This document shows positions 18,249 to 27,222 of a stretch of 64,000 bases of DNA, one piece after another; within the stretch, counting starts at the first letter, position 1, and the number at the start of each line of letters is the position of its first letter. The translations under genes and the position numbers were made by a program. The notes under the pieces were generated by a model. The model was not told where the DNA came from. It saw only the letters and a list, made by a program, of their open reading frames with translations, and searched no databases. The stretch is from Gammaproteobacteria bacterium (GTDB lineage: Bacteria; Pseudomonadota; Gammaproteobacteria; Steroidobacterales; Steroidobacteraceae): NCBI GenBank assembly GCA_003164785.1, contig PLUE01000030.1, positions 1 to 64,000 on the forward strand. Reading direction: 5' to 3'.

Positions 18249-18947
18249 ATGAACGCCAACAACGCCCCTTGGACCGAAACTCTGCCCGATCCGCTGCCTT
18301 CCAACCCACTGCTGGTCGCGGCGGGCTGGCTGGAGCAAGCCCAGCGGGACGCCTCACAACCCAACCCGAACGCCATGGTGTTGGCGACGGTCGACGACCA
18401 GGGTCAACCATCGGCACGGGTGGTCCTGTGCAAGGAAATCGATCCCCGGGAGGGCTCCATCAAGTTCTATACCAATTATCGGTCGCACAAGGGACGTGAG
18501 CTGCGGGGCAATCCGCGGGCCGCCGTGGTATTCCATTGGGACCATCGGCATCGGCAGGTGCGCGCCGAAGGACGGGTCGAGCCCCTGTCCGAGGCCGAAA
18601 ACGACGACTACTTCCGCAGCCGCCCATGGCAGAGCCGGCTCGGCGCCTGGGCCAGCCAGCAAAGCGAGCCCGTCGCCTCCCGGGAGGCATTGGTCGCTGC
18701 CGTGGCCAGCACGGCCCGGCGCTTCGACATCCCGTATGGCGGACCCGGCACACCGGAGCCGGCCGCGATCTCCACCGACATTCCGCGGCCGCCCAATTGG
18801 GGCGGCTTTCGCCTTCGCGTGGAGGCGATCGAATTATGGGTGGAGGGCGAATTTCGCATCCACGACCGTGCCCGTTGGACGCGCGCGGTCGGGCAGCCGC
18901 AGGATGCCACCAACGCCGCCTGGTCGGCGACGCGTTTGCAGCCGTGA
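18249..18947 (+). CDS. pdxH: Pyridoxamine 5'-phosphate oxidase
   Basis: 232 aa FMN enzyme for the last step of pyridoxal 5'-phosphate synthesis and salvage. Visible family motifs are [45 protein letters not shown], the [11 protein letters not shown] loop and the C-terminal PPNWGGFRL plus RARWTR. The family usually ends in RLAP; here the end is TRLQP. ATG 18249 gives the normal length, although the frame is open from 17976. It is divergent from tyrA (about 70 bp) and overlaps the next small gene by 4 nt (GTGA). Confidence 0.95.
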   Translation: MNANNAPWTETLPDPLPSNPLLVAAGWLEQAQRDASQPNPNAMVLATVDDQGQPSARVVLCKEIDPREGSIKFYTNYRSHKGRELRGNPRAAVVFHWDHRHRQVRAEGRVEPLSEAENDDYFRSRPWQSRLGAWASQQSEPVASREALVAAVASTARRFDIPYGGPGTPEPAAISTDIPRPPNWGGFRLRVEAIELWVEGEFRIHDRARWTRAVGQPQDATNAAWSATRLQP

Positions 18948-19132
18948 ACCTCCTGCAAGGCCACGACGCGTCCTGCCCACATTGCGGGGAGACGATCGAG
19001 CTGACGCTCGATCTATCGGTGACCGAACAGTCCTACATCGAAGATTGCCCCGTCTGTTGCAGGCCGATGCTGATCTCTTATTCGGCGCAGGACGGCGAGC
19101 TGAACGACCTGCGGGTGGATCCGACCGACTGA
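18944..19132 (+). CDS. CPXCG-type cysteine-rich zinc-ribbon protein
   Basis: 62 aa. Two cysteine pairs, CPHCGE near the N-terminus and CPVCCRPM about 25 residues later, form a probable zinc ribbon of the CPXCG family. The function of the family is unknown. Start GTG 18944 overlaps the pdxH stop (GTGA), so it is likely translationally coupled. It is followed by an ~85-bp gap to the convergent histidinol-phosphatase-like gene. Confidence 0.85.
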   Translation: MNLLQGHDASCPHCGETIELTLDLSVTEQSYIEDCPVCCRPMLISYSAQDGELNDLRVDPTD

Positions 19133-19217
19133 TGGCTCACACCTCCACGTCCCCCCGGAACGAGGTGTCCAGCGGACAAGCCACGGCCCTCGAGATTCGT
19201 TGGCCGGAGCACGCCCG

Positions 19218-19982
19218 CTAGCCCAGTGCAGCCAACACCGGCGCGTGCAGGTGTCCATTGCTCGCCAGCACGGTCGTCGAGGCGAGTGTGATCGGCGCAC
19301 CGCCGAGTTCCGTGAAGCGTCCGCCAGCCTCCCGCACGATCGCCACGCACGCGGCGATGTCGAGAATGTTCACGTCGCTTTCGATCACCGCATCGATCTT
19401 GCCCGCCGACAGCAGGTGATAGTGCAGGAAATCGCCATAGCCGCGGATGCGACCCACCCGCGCCACGAGCGCACCATAACGGCTCCATCGATCGCTGCCC
19501 GCCAAGGTCTTGAGGTTTCCGGATGACAGGGCGGCCGATTCCAATTTCGAAATCTGACTGACCGCCAGTGCCTTGCCGTTCAGATAGGCGCCGCGGCCGC
19601 GCTCCGCATAGGCCAATTCGCCGTATACGGGCGCGCTCGACACGCCCAGCACGATCTGGCCCCGGTGCATCAACGCGATCTGGGTCGAGAACATCGGATA
19701 CTCGCGCACGAAGGCCTTGGTGCCGTCGATGGGGTCGACCAGCCACAGATATTCCGCATCCATGCCACGGGACCCGGTCTCCTCACCGAAGAACCCGTAC
19801 GACGGAAAGCGCGCTTCGAGCACCTCGCGAATCGCATTCTCGCAGCGCACATCGGCCTCGGTGACCGGCGACTTGTCCGCCTTGATGCGCACCTCGATAT
19901 TGTGCTGATACAGAGAACGGGCGATTTGCGCAGCGTTGGTCGCCGCGTCGAGCGCCGCCTGCAATTCCGGCGAAAAATTCAT
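19218..19982 (-). CDS. Inositol-monophosphatase-family phosphatase (HisN-like)
   Basis: 254 aa. The lithium-sensitive phosphatase motifs are present: GEETG, DPIDGTKAF (metal-binding Asp pair) and NILDIAACVAIVREAGG. The length and the DPIDGTKAFV variant fit histidinol-phosphatases of the HisN type, which finish histidine synthesis in bacteria lacking the HisB phosphatase domain. Inositol-1-phosphatase and 3'-phosphoadenosine phosphatase (CysQ) cannot be excluded. It is divergent from the cobalamin adenosyltransferase gene, with about 75 bp between starts. Confidence 0.85.
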   Translation of the reverse strand: MNFSPELQAALDAATNAAQIARSLYQHNIEVRIKADKSPVTEADVRCENAIREVLEARFPSYGFFGEETGSRGMDAEYLWLVDPIDGTKAFVREYPMFSTQIALMHRGQIVLGVSSAPVYGELAYAERGRGAYLNGKALAVSQISKLESAALSSGNLKTLAGSDRWSRYGALVARVGRIRGYGDFLHYHLLSAGKIDAVIESDVNILDIAACVAIVREAGGRFTELGGAPITLASTTVLASNGHLHAPVLAALG

Positions 19983-20058
19983 GACTGCTCTCCCCTGGGG
20001 GCCGCCACCTTAACAAACCTTGTGTGCTACCGTCGCACCCCGAACAGGAGTGCACGAC

Positions 20059-20610
20059 ATGGGTAACCGGCTCACCAAGATCTATACGCGCACGGGCGAT
20101 GACGGCAGCACCGGCCTCGGCGATGGCGCCCGCGTGGCCAAGGAGAGTCTGCGGGTCGAGGCCTATGGCACCGTCGATGAGGCCAACAGCACGATCGGGG
20201 TGGTGCTGGCGGTGGCGGGGCTGCCGCCCGCGATCACCGCCTGCCTCGTCGGGGCGCAGCACGACTTGTTCGATCTCGGTGGGGAACTGTGCATCCCGGG
20301 ACACCGCATGATAACGACCGCCTATGTCGAGCGCCTGGAGACCACGCTCGACGAGTTCAATGACGAACTGCCGCCGCTCAAGGACTTCATCCTGCCGGGT
20401 GGCGGCCCTGCCGCGGCGGCCTGCCACGTCGCGCGTGCCGTGTGCCGCCGCGCGGAGCGGCGCGTCTGGTCGCTGGCACGCGTCGAAGAAGTCTCACCGG
20501 AAGCACTCAAGTATCTGAACCGCTTGTCGGATCTGCTGTTCGTCCTGGCCCGCGTGCTCGCGCGGCACGAACGAGGCAGCGAGGTCATCTGGCGGCGCTC
20601 CCGCGACTAA
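20059..20610 (+). CDS. PduO-type ATP:cob(I)alamin adenosyltransferase
   Basis: 183 aa, five-helix-bundle family. It transfers adenosyl from ATP to cob(I)alamin to make coenzyme B12. Signature stretches: KIYTRTGDDGSTGLGDG at the N-terminus (ATP site), VEAYGTVDEANS, and the C-terminal RRAERR plus LNRLSDLLFVLAR. ATG 20059 has AGGAG eight nt upstream. The stop overlaps the 3' end of the convergent GGDEF-EAL gene by 4 nt. No other cobalamin gene is nearby, so it probably serves salvage for a B12-dependent enzyme encoded elsewhere. Confidence 0.94.
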   Translation: MGNRLTKIYTRTGDDGSTGLGDGARVAKESLRVEAYGTVDEANSTIGVVLAVAGLPPAITACLVGAQHDLFDLGGELCIPGHRMITTAYVERLETTLDEFNDELPPLKDFILPGGGPAAAACHVARAVCRRAERRVWSLARVEEVSPEALKYLNRLSDLLFVLARVLARHERGSEVIWRRSRD

Positions 20611-22418
20611 GCGACGCTTTCGATCCGCATCTGGTGCGAATGCAGCCAATCGGCGTGCCAGCGCTCAAGGTCCGCAGTGGCCAGCGGGCGGCAGAACAGG
20701 AAGCCCTGCACCTGGGTCGCATCCCGGTCCCTTAGATATTGCCATTGCGCATCGGTTTCCACGCCTTCGGCGACCGTCGCCAGGCCCAAGCTCTTGGCCA
20801 TGGCGATGATGGCATCCACGAGCGGCGCATTACCGGCTTTTTTTGACGCGATGTCGCGTACGAAAATGCGGTCGATCTTCAAGGTGTCGATCGGAAAATG
20901 CCGCAGATACGACATGGAGCTGTAGCCGGTGCCGAAATCGTCCAGCGCGGTCGCCACGCCGAGATCCTTGAGCGACTTGACCGCCTTGTTCACGGCGCTC
21001 GAATATTCGATGAGCGCGCCCTCGGTGAATTCCAACTCGATCGTGCGCGAGTCGATGCCCGCCAGATCGATGGCATTCGACACGCGTCGCACCAGACTAC
21101 CATCGCGGAACTGCACACCCGACACATTGACCGCGACCTGCCGCTTGGGGGCGCCCGCGTCCCGCCACCGGCGCGCCTGGGCGCATGCCTCCCGCAGGAC
21201 CCAATCGCCGATTTCCACGATCAGGCCGCTTTGTTCGGCGAGCGGGACGAACTCGTCCGGCGACACGAAGCCACGTTGCGGATGATGCCAGCGCAGCAGA
21301 GCCTCGACGGCCTCGACCCGCAGGTCGCTGAGTGCCAGGCGGGGTTGATAGTGCAGACTGAACTCCTGCCTCTCCAGGGCCTTGCGCAGATCCGCCTCCA
21401 GCGACAGATGCTTCGCCGCGCGGGCGCTGATCGATTTCTTGAAGAATTCCACGCCGGTCTGCCCGCTCTTCTTCGCGTGGTGCATCGCCGCCTCGGCATT
21501 CTTGAGGAGCGCCTCGGCATTCGCGGCATCGCCCGGGAAGAGAGTCACGCCGATGCTCGCCGACAGCGGAATTTCCTGCTGCGCAAAGGCGAACGGCCTC
21601 TCCAGCGCCAGCTGGACGCGACGCGCCACCAGCTGCGCCGCATCCACCGTCGCCACCCCCGGAAGCGCCAGCGCGAACTCGTCCGCACCGGTGCGCGCCA
21701 CCCAATCATTGATCTCTTGCGAGTCGACATTGCCCGGCTTTTCGTCGGGTTTGTGGGTGTCACGAACGCAGAACTGCAGTCGATTGGCTATTTCCTTCAA
21801 TAGCGCGTCGCCCACCGCCTGTCCCTGGGTGTCGTTGATTCTCGAGAAATTCTCCACATCGAGCATCAACAGCGCGATGCCGCGATGACGCGGCGTCGCC
21901 CAGGCAACGTGTTGCTCCAGGATTTGCAGCAGCCGGGCCCGGTTGGGAAGCGCGGTGAGTGGATCGTAGTAGGCCAGATAGCGGATGCGCGCCTCGCTCT
22001 CGCGCAATTGATCCTGGGTTTGCTTGGCACGCACCAGGAACTTGACCCGCTGCGCCAACAACATCGGGTTGATGCCCTTGGACGAAAAATCCGTCGCCCC
22101 GGCCTCGTAGGCGCGATTCACCGACTCCATGTCGTCGAGGCTGGTCTGCATCAGGATGGGCAGATGCACGCATTCCGGCAACAAGCGCAATGCGCTGCAG
22201 ACGTCGAAGCCGCTCATGCCCGGCATGACGACGTCCAGGATCACACAGTCGACCGGCCGTGCCCGGAATTCGTCCAAGGCACTCGCACCGTCCGCGGCCG
22301 TGGTGACTCGGAAGCCCGCCATTTCCAGCGCGGTGCCGATCAACAAGCGGGCGCCCGGATCGTCATCGACGATCAGCACGGTGGCGGACATGTTCGCGGT
22401 CAATTCCCTGATGCTCAT
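20607..22418 (-). CDS. REC-GGDEF-EAL response regulator, probable c-di-GMP phosphodiesterase
   Basis: 603 aa. An N-terminal receiver (about 1-130; VDDDPGARLL, Asp in CVILDVVMPG) is joined by a coiled coil to a GGDEF-like domain with a degenerate site GADEF (near 243) and an EAL domain with intact VEALLRW (near 372), VNVSGVQ, LEFTEG, DDFGTGYS, KIDR and AEGVE. Hydrolysis of c-di-GMP is expected; synthesis is doubtful. ATG 22418 is preceded by AGAGGA and lies 8 nt after the stop of the hybrid kinase, so the two form a cognate operon in which the HPt domain of the kinase can phosphorylate this receiver. Confidence 0.92.
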   Translation of the reverse strand: MSIRELTANMSATVLIVDDDPGARLLIGTALEMAGFRVTTAADGASALDEFRARPVDCVILDVVMPGMSGFDVCSALRLLPECVHLPILMQTSLDDMESVNRAYEAGATDFSSKGINPMLLAQRVKFLVRAKQTQDQLRESEARIRYLAYYDPLTALPNRARLLQILEQHVAWATPRHRGIALLMLDVENFSRINDTQGQAVGDALLKEIANRLQFCVRDTHKPDEKPGNVDSQEINDWVARTGADEFALALPGVATVDAAQLVARRVQLALERPFAFAQQEIPLSASIGVTLFPGDAANAEALLKNAEAAMHHAKKSGQTGVEFFKKSISARAAKHLSLEADLRKALERQEFSLHYQPRLALSDLRVEAVEALLRWHHPQRGFVSPDEFVPLAEQSGLIVEIGDWVLREACAQARRWRDAGAPKRQVAVNVSGVQFRDGSLVRRVSNAIDLAGIDSRTIELEFTEGALIEYSSAVNKAVKSLKDLGVATALDDFGTGYSSMSYLRHFPIDTLKIDRIFVRDIASKKAGNAPLVDAIIAMAKSLGLATVAEGVETDAQWQYLRDRDATQVQGFLFCRPLATADLERWHADWLHSHQMRIESVA

Positions 22419-22426
22419 CGATTCCT

Positions 22427-25258
22427 CTAAGCGGCGCTCGCGGCGCGCTCGCGCATTAATGCCGAACAAAAATCCAGATATTCCTTGCGAATCTTTGCGA
22501 CGACCGGACCCGCTTGCGCGATGCCGCCGTCGCGAACCAAAACCTCGCATTCCTTGGCCACCAGGGCCAGTCGCGTGCCGCCCAAATTGGCCGTGCTCGA
22601 CTTGAGCGAGTGCACGGCCTCGGTCAGTCTCGCGGCATGCATCCCCGCGGCGGCCCCGTCGATGGCCGCGAGCAATGTCGGCGTATGCTGCAGATACAAA
22701 TCGATCAACGAGTTGAGCAACGCCGGACGCGCCAACGCCGAAATGTTCCGCAGCACGCCGACATCGATGAGGGGCGCCCGTGCGGGATCACGCCGCTCGG
22801 GTTCCGGCAGCATCCGCAGTGCCAGCCAGCGCTTCAACAGCAATCCCAGCTGCTGCTGGGTGAAGGGCTTGCTGAGAAAGTCATCCATGCCGGCGGCGAG
22901 ACACCGTTCGCGATCTCCCTCCATGGCGTTGGCGGTGAGCGCGATGATGGGAATACGATCACCGCGCATGCCGAGCTCACGCCGGCGTATTTCGGCGGTG
23001 GCCGTCAATCCATCCATGACCGGCATCTGGCAATCCATCAATACCGCATCGTAAACCGAGTCGTTCATCGCCTGGATAGCCACCCATCCGTTGTCGGCGG
23101 CTTCGATACGGCAGCCGAGACTCTCCAACATACCCACGGCTACTTCGCGATTGACTGGATTGTCCTCGACCAGCAGGATTCTCGGCCCCGACGGAGCCGC
23201 CGGGCTGGGCCGGGCCGCGAACGTGCGCGGCGGTTCGGCGGGGCCGAGGTGCGAGGTCATCGCGCGGATCAGGCAACCGAAGATCTGCGAGCGGCGCAAT
23301 GGCTTCGGCAACACCGCGGCGAAGAGCTCCGCGCACTCCGCCGACGCATCGGCGAGGTCCTGCGAGTTCAACAACACGAGCCGTACATCGGCCAGACGCG
23401 GATCCTGGCGCACGAGCCGCGCCACTTCCGTGCCGCTGAATCCCGGCATGTGATCGTCCAACAGGGCGAGATCGAAGCCGGGTGCGTCATCCGCGCCCAG
23501 CAGAGCCAGTGCCGTCGCGCCATCGCCGGCCGCGACGACGTTGACGCCCCAGTCCGTCAGATGCTGCTGCAAGATCTCGCGATTGTTCGCATTGTCGTCC
23601 GCCACGAGTGCCCGCAGGCCGTTCAGGTTCAGGCGCGGCAACTGCGCGAACTCTCCGTCCGGTTCCAGGGACGTGGTCACCGGCTCCAGCGGCACCTCCA
23701 ACCAGAAAGTCGAGCCGCCGCCGGGGCTGCTGCGCACGCCGATTTCGCCGTCCATCAGCAGGGCGAACTGGCGACAGATCGCCAATCCCAGTCCGGTACC
23801 GCCGTATTTTCGGGTGGTGAACGAATCTGCCTGACTGAAGGCATTGAAAATGTGAGCCTGCGCGTCGTCGGAAATGCCGATGCCGGTATCCGTGACTTCG
23901 AACCGCATCAGGCCCGTGTCATTGGCCGCCTTGACGCGCACGACCACTTCGCCGGTCTCGGTGAACTTGACCGCATTGCCGACGAGGTTCATGAGCACCT
24001 GCCGCAGCCGCAGCGGATCGCTCCGCACCATGCGCGGGGCACTCGGCTCGATGACGCAGATCAATTCCAGCCCTTTCGCGAGCGCCCGGCTGGCGAAGAG
24101 TTCGACCGTCTCTTCGACCGCCTCCCGCAGGCCGAACTCGATACGCTCCAATTCGAGCTTGCCGGCCTCGATCTTGGAGAAATCCAGGATATCGTTGATG
24201 ATCTGCAGCAGCGCTTCGGCGGATCGTGAAATGGTTTCCGACAGCCGCCGCTGGCGCGGCGTCAACTCGGTACCCTGGAGTAGTTCCGACATGCCCATGA
24301 CGCCATTCATGGGCGTCCGTATCTCGTGGCTCATGCGGGCCAGGAATTCGCTCTTGGCGCTGCTGGCTCGTTCGGCCGCATTTTTGGCCCGGTTCGCCTC
24401 GTCGATCGCACGCGTGAGTTCCCGGTTGGCGTTGCCGAGGTTCACCGTCCGTTCGGCTACCTGTAACTCGAGGAATTGCCTGTATTTTTCGAGCCGGGAG
24501 TCCCGATGGCGAATCTGGCCGAGCATCTGGTTGAAACCGTCGATGAGCGAGCCGATCTCATCCTGTGAGCTGCGCTCCACTCGCAGGCTGTAATCCTCCT
24601 CCGCGGACACCCGCTTCATGGTGTCGGCCAGATTGACGATCGGACCCGAGATCTGCTGCTGCAGGCGCGCCGCCAACCAATAGGACGCGACGACCGCCGC
24701 CGCGATGGCCGCGAGCGTGATCAACAGATAGCCGAGCCAATCGGGATAGACCGCGTCGAACGGAGCGACGACCCGGATGTAGCCCAGGACCTCGCCCTCG
24801 TTCATCACGGCGGCCACCATGTGGAACCGTCCCGCGTGCAGTAAAAGGCTTGGATGCTCAGGATCGGGAAACAGCGTCTTGGGCAACACGGGAGCGAACG
24901 GCTGCGCGAGCGGATCCAGATGAACCAACTCCGGCCGACGCTGATAGAGGGCCAGACGCCTGCCGTTCGCCAGATAGAAGTCGGCCGCGCTGACCAGGGG
25001 GTCGTCGCGCAGCGCCGTCAGGGCGCGCAACGCCAATTCCTCGTCGCCGGTTTGCGCGCTGAGGAGGATGGGGGCGCCGGAGACCCGGGCGATATGAGCG
25101 GCTTGGCGCAGCATGTCCTCGCGCGCCTGGAACACGTTCGTCGCCACATGCATGGCCAACGCGATGCCGAAGGCGGCCATCGCGGGTAACGTGATGACCA
25201 CTCTGAGTTTGCGTTCGATCGGGAGGTCCGCCAACCAACGTATCAATAGCCCTCCCAT
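22427..25258 (-). CDS. BarA/GacS-type hybrid sensor histidine kinase (HAMP-HisKA-HATPase-REC-REC-HPt)
   Basis: 943-aa inner-membrane phosphorelay kinase. TM1 is at about 20-40, followed by a periplasmic sensor (~45-165), TM2 (~175-195), HAMP (~200-250), a coiled coil, HisKA with His near 309 ([12 protein letters not shown]), HATPase_c ([20 protein letters not shown]), REC1 with Asp near 598 (LLDDHMPG), REC2 with Asp near 741 (LMDCQMPV) and an HPt with His near 882 (AVHSLKSS). The organisation matches BarA/GacS plus an extra receiver. The downstream gene is a REC-GGDEF-EAL protein, so the output is probably c-di-GMP rather than the Gac small-RNA route. The signal is unknown. Confidence 0.92.
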   Translation of the reverse strand: MGGLLIRWLADLPIERKLRVVITLPAMAAFGIALAMHVATNVFQAREDMLRQAAHIARVSGAPILLSAQTGDEELALRALTALRDDPLVSAADFYLANGRRLALYQRRPELVHLDPLAQPFAPVLPKTLFPDPEHPSLLLHAGRFHMVAAVMNEGEVLGYIRVVAPFDAVYPDWLGYLLITLAAIAAAVVASYWLAARLQQQISGPIVNLADTMKRVSAEEDYSLRVERSSQDEIGSLIDGFNQMLGQIRHRDSRLEKYRQFLELQVAERTVNLGNANRELTRAIDEANRAKNAAERASSAKSEFLARMSHEIRTPMNGVMGMSELLQGTELTPRQRRLSETISRSAEALLQIINDILDFSKIEAGKLELERIEFGLREAVEETVELFASRALAKGLELICVIEPSAPRMVRSDPLRLRQVLMNLVGNAVKFTETGEVVVRVKAANDTGLMRFEVTDTGIGISDDAQAHIFNAFSQADSFTTRKYGGTGLGLAICRQFALLMDGEIGVRSSPGGGSTFWLEVPLEPVTTSLEPDGEFAQLPRLNLNGLRALVADDNANNREILQQHLTDWGVNVVAAGDGATALALLGADDAPGFDLALLDDHMPGFSGTEVARLVRQDPRLADVRLVLLNSQDLADASAECAELFAAVLPKPLRRSQIFGCLIRAMTSHLGPAEPPRTFAARPSPAAPSGPRILLVEDNPVNREVAVGMLESLGCRIEAADNGWVAIQAMNDSVYDAVLMDCQMPVMDGLTATAEIRRRELGMRGDRIPIIALTANAMEGDRERCLAAGMDDFLSKPFTQQQLGLLLKRWLALRMLPEPERRDPARAPLIDVGVLRNISALARPALLNSLIDLYLQHTPTLLAAIDGAAAGMHAARLTEAVHSLKSSTANLGGTRLALVAKECEVLVRDGGIAQAGPVVAKIRKEYLDFCSALMRERAASAA

Positions 25259-25373
25259 GTTGAAATTGCGGAATTCCCGCCTCTACATGGGGTGTCGGCC
25301 TGCGCAGGAATTTCTGCTGGCGCGAAATGTGACGCGAATCACGTTGGGCTCAAAGCCGGGAATCCCGGCAATA

Positions 25374-25949
25374 TTATGTCCGGCAGGGGCCTTTGCAGGC
25401 TGCCGCTATCAAGCGCCGGACGTGCCGCCAGTCGAAGGCGGGGCCCGGATCCGTCTTGCGCGTGGGGGCGATATCGCTGTGGCCGACCAGCCGATCGGGG
25501 GATAAACACGGATAGGCCGCGCACAAAGCCGCCACGGTCACTGCCAGCGCCTGGTACTGCGCATCCGCGTAGGCCAGCGTGTCGGTGCCCTCGAGTTCGA
25601 TCCCGATCGAAAAGTCGTTGCAGGCCTCCCGGCCCTCGTAACTCGACACGCCTGCGTGCCAGGCACGATCGCCAAACCTCACATACTGCGTCACGGCACC
25701 GTCGCGCCTGATCATCAGGTGCGACGACACCCGCCTCGATCCCACCTCGGCAAAATACGGATGCGCGTCGAGCGGCAGACTATTGGTGAACAAGCGATCA
25801 ATCCAGGGGCCGCCGAACTCGCCCGGCGGCATGCTGATGCCATGCACGACGATGAGGTCTGCGTCGACTCCGGCCGGACGCGCGTCGTGATTCGGCGAAG
25901 GCACCTGAGCCGCATCCAGCAAAAGCCCGCTTGAGGGATCGACCTGCAT
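25374..25949 (-). CDS. ampD: 1,6-anhydro-N-acetylmuramyl-L-alanine amidase AmpD
   Basis: 191 aa, cytosolic zinc amidase. It removes the peptide from anhydro-muropeptides during murein recycling and thereby sets the inducer level for AmpR-type beta-lactamase control where that exists. Zinc ligands are visible: H36 in IVVHGIS, the His of GHSDIAP and the Asp of RKTDPGPAFDW, with the catalytic Glu in IGIELEG. ATG 25949 gives the standard AmpD length; ATG 25961 is an alternative. It is divergent from rsmE with about 30 bp between starts. AmpD and AnmK together cover consecutive recycling steps in this window. Confidence 0.95.
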   Translation of the reverse strand: MQVDPSSGLLLDAAQVPSPNHDARPAGVDADLIVVHGISMPPGEFGGPWIDRLFTNSLPLDAHPYFAEVGSRRVSSHLMIRRDGAVTQYVRFGDRAWHAGVSSYEGREACNDFSIGIELEGTDTLAYADAQYQALAVTVAALCAAYPCLSPDRLVGHSDIAPTRKTDPGPAFDWRHVRRLIAAACKGPCRT

Positions 25950-25979
25950 GGCGGATAGCATATGCGACAATGCCGCGAC

Positions 25980-26729
25980 ATGCGATTGACCCGAATCTTC
26001 GTCGAGCAGGATCTGACTCCAGGCAGCATCGTTCAGCTGCCCCCGGAAACGGCGTCGCATATCGCGAAGGTGCTGCGCGCGCGCAGCGGCGATGAGTTGG
26101 TGCTGTTCAGCGGCGACGGCCGCGAGTTTCAAGGGGCGGTCGAGAACGTCCGCGGTTCGCGCGTGACCGCATCCGTCGGCGCCGCCATGGAGGTCGACCG
26201 CGAGTCACCGTTGACGGTCACTCTCCTGCAATGCGTGCCGCGCGGCGACCGCATGGATTTCGTCGTGCAAAAGGCCACCGAACTGGGTGTGACCCGCATC
26301 GTGCCGCTGCTGAGTCGCCGTAGCGTCGTTCGTCTCGATGCCGGTCAAGCCGAATCCAAGACCCTGCACTGGCGCGCGGTCGCGGTGAGCGCCTGCGAAC
26401 AATGCGGGCGCAACCGGGTGCCCACCATCGAAACGCCCTCGCAACTCATCGACTACCTGGGAAGCTCCACGCCCGCGGGCACCCGGCTGGTTCTGGAGCC
26501 CGATTCGGAGTCGCGCGCGCCGCCCGCCCACCTCGGCGGCGCGGCGGAGATCGCCATCGGACCGGAGGGCGGTTTCGCCACGGAAGAACTCGAGGCATTT
26601 CGCATCGCAGGATTTGCCCGCATGCAATTGGGTCCCCGCATTCTGCGCACCGAAACCGCCGCCATTGCCGCGCTGACGTGGTTGCAAACCCGCTTCGGCG
26701 ACATGCAGCCCCAAGGTCTTGTCGACTAG
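25980..26729 (+). CDS. rsmE: 16S rRNA m3U1498 methyltransferase
   Basis: 249 aa SPOUT-class enzyme that methylates N3 of U1498 in the 30S subunit. Motifs: RLTRIFVEQ at the N-terminus, HIAKVLRARSGDEL in the PUA-like domain, QKATELGVTRIVPL, AIGPEGGFATEEL and the C-terminal knot LGPRILRTETAAIAAL. ATG 25980 gives the expected N-terminus; the frame is open to 25962. The stop overlaps the convergent chpC stop by 4 nt. Confidence 0.96.
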   Translation: MRLTRIFVEQDLTPGSIVQLPPETASHIAKVLRARSGDELVLFSGDGREFQGAVENVRGSRVTASVGAAMEVDRESPLTVTLLQCVPRGDRMDFVVQKATELGVTRIVPLLSRRSVVRLDAGQAESKTLHWRAVAVSACEQCGRNRVPTIETPSQLIDYLGSSTPAGTRLVLEPDSESRAPPAHLGGAAEIAIGPEGGFATEELEAFRIAGFARMQLGPRILRTETAAIAALTWLQTRFGDMQPQGLVD

Positions 26730-27199
26730 GGCATCACCGACGTTTCTTCGGCGATCATTTCCTCCAATCGCTGCAGGTCGGGAATCAACGGCGTTTCGTT
26801 GACCATCCTGACCTGACAGATGACCGGTGAGCGTTCCGGAAAGCTGCGCGAGGGATCCGGCCGCACGACGTCGGCATTCACCCGCACCAACTGTGGGAAA
26901 CCCTGGGTCAACATGCCGAAATATCCGGACTGCAACTTGCCGCCTGGCGCATGGAAAATCACGATCCGGGTGCGGCTGGACACCGTCGGCAAGGTCTGCC
27001 CGAAAGCCCCTTCGAACGAGACGATGGGCACGTTTCGCCCGCTCCAGCTCACGAGGCCAGCGTACCAGGGCGGCGCATTGGTCATCTCGGCAGGGACCTG
27101 GTAGCTGATGACCTCGGCCACGCAGGCACGCGGCACGATCAGGCGTTCGCCGGCCAGCGGCACCAACAGACTGTACAATTCGTCGCGCAGATCGGACAT
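26726..27199 (-). CDS. chpC: ChpC/CheW-like chemotaxis adaptor
   Basis: 157 aa, a single CheW-like fold. Visible features are ERLIVPRACVAEVI, the WYAGLVSWSGRNVPIVSFE core typical of CheW-type domains, and a C-terminal strand region. It is the last gene of the Chp operon, 23 nt after chpA, and most likely links receptors to ChpA as ChpC does in Pseudomonas aeruginosa. The stop overlaps the convergent rsmE stop by 4 nt. Confidence 0.86.
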   Translation of the reverse strand: MSDLRDELYSLLVPLAGERLIVPRACVAEVISYQVPAEMTNAPPWYAGLVSWSGRNVPIVSFEGAFGQTLPTVSSRTRIVIFHAPGGKLQSGYFGMLTQGFPQLVRVNADVVRPDPSRSFPERSPVICQVRMVNETPLIPDLQRLEEMIAEETSVMP

Positions 27200-27222
27200 G
27201 AGTTCCCTAGGGCGCCATGGCG

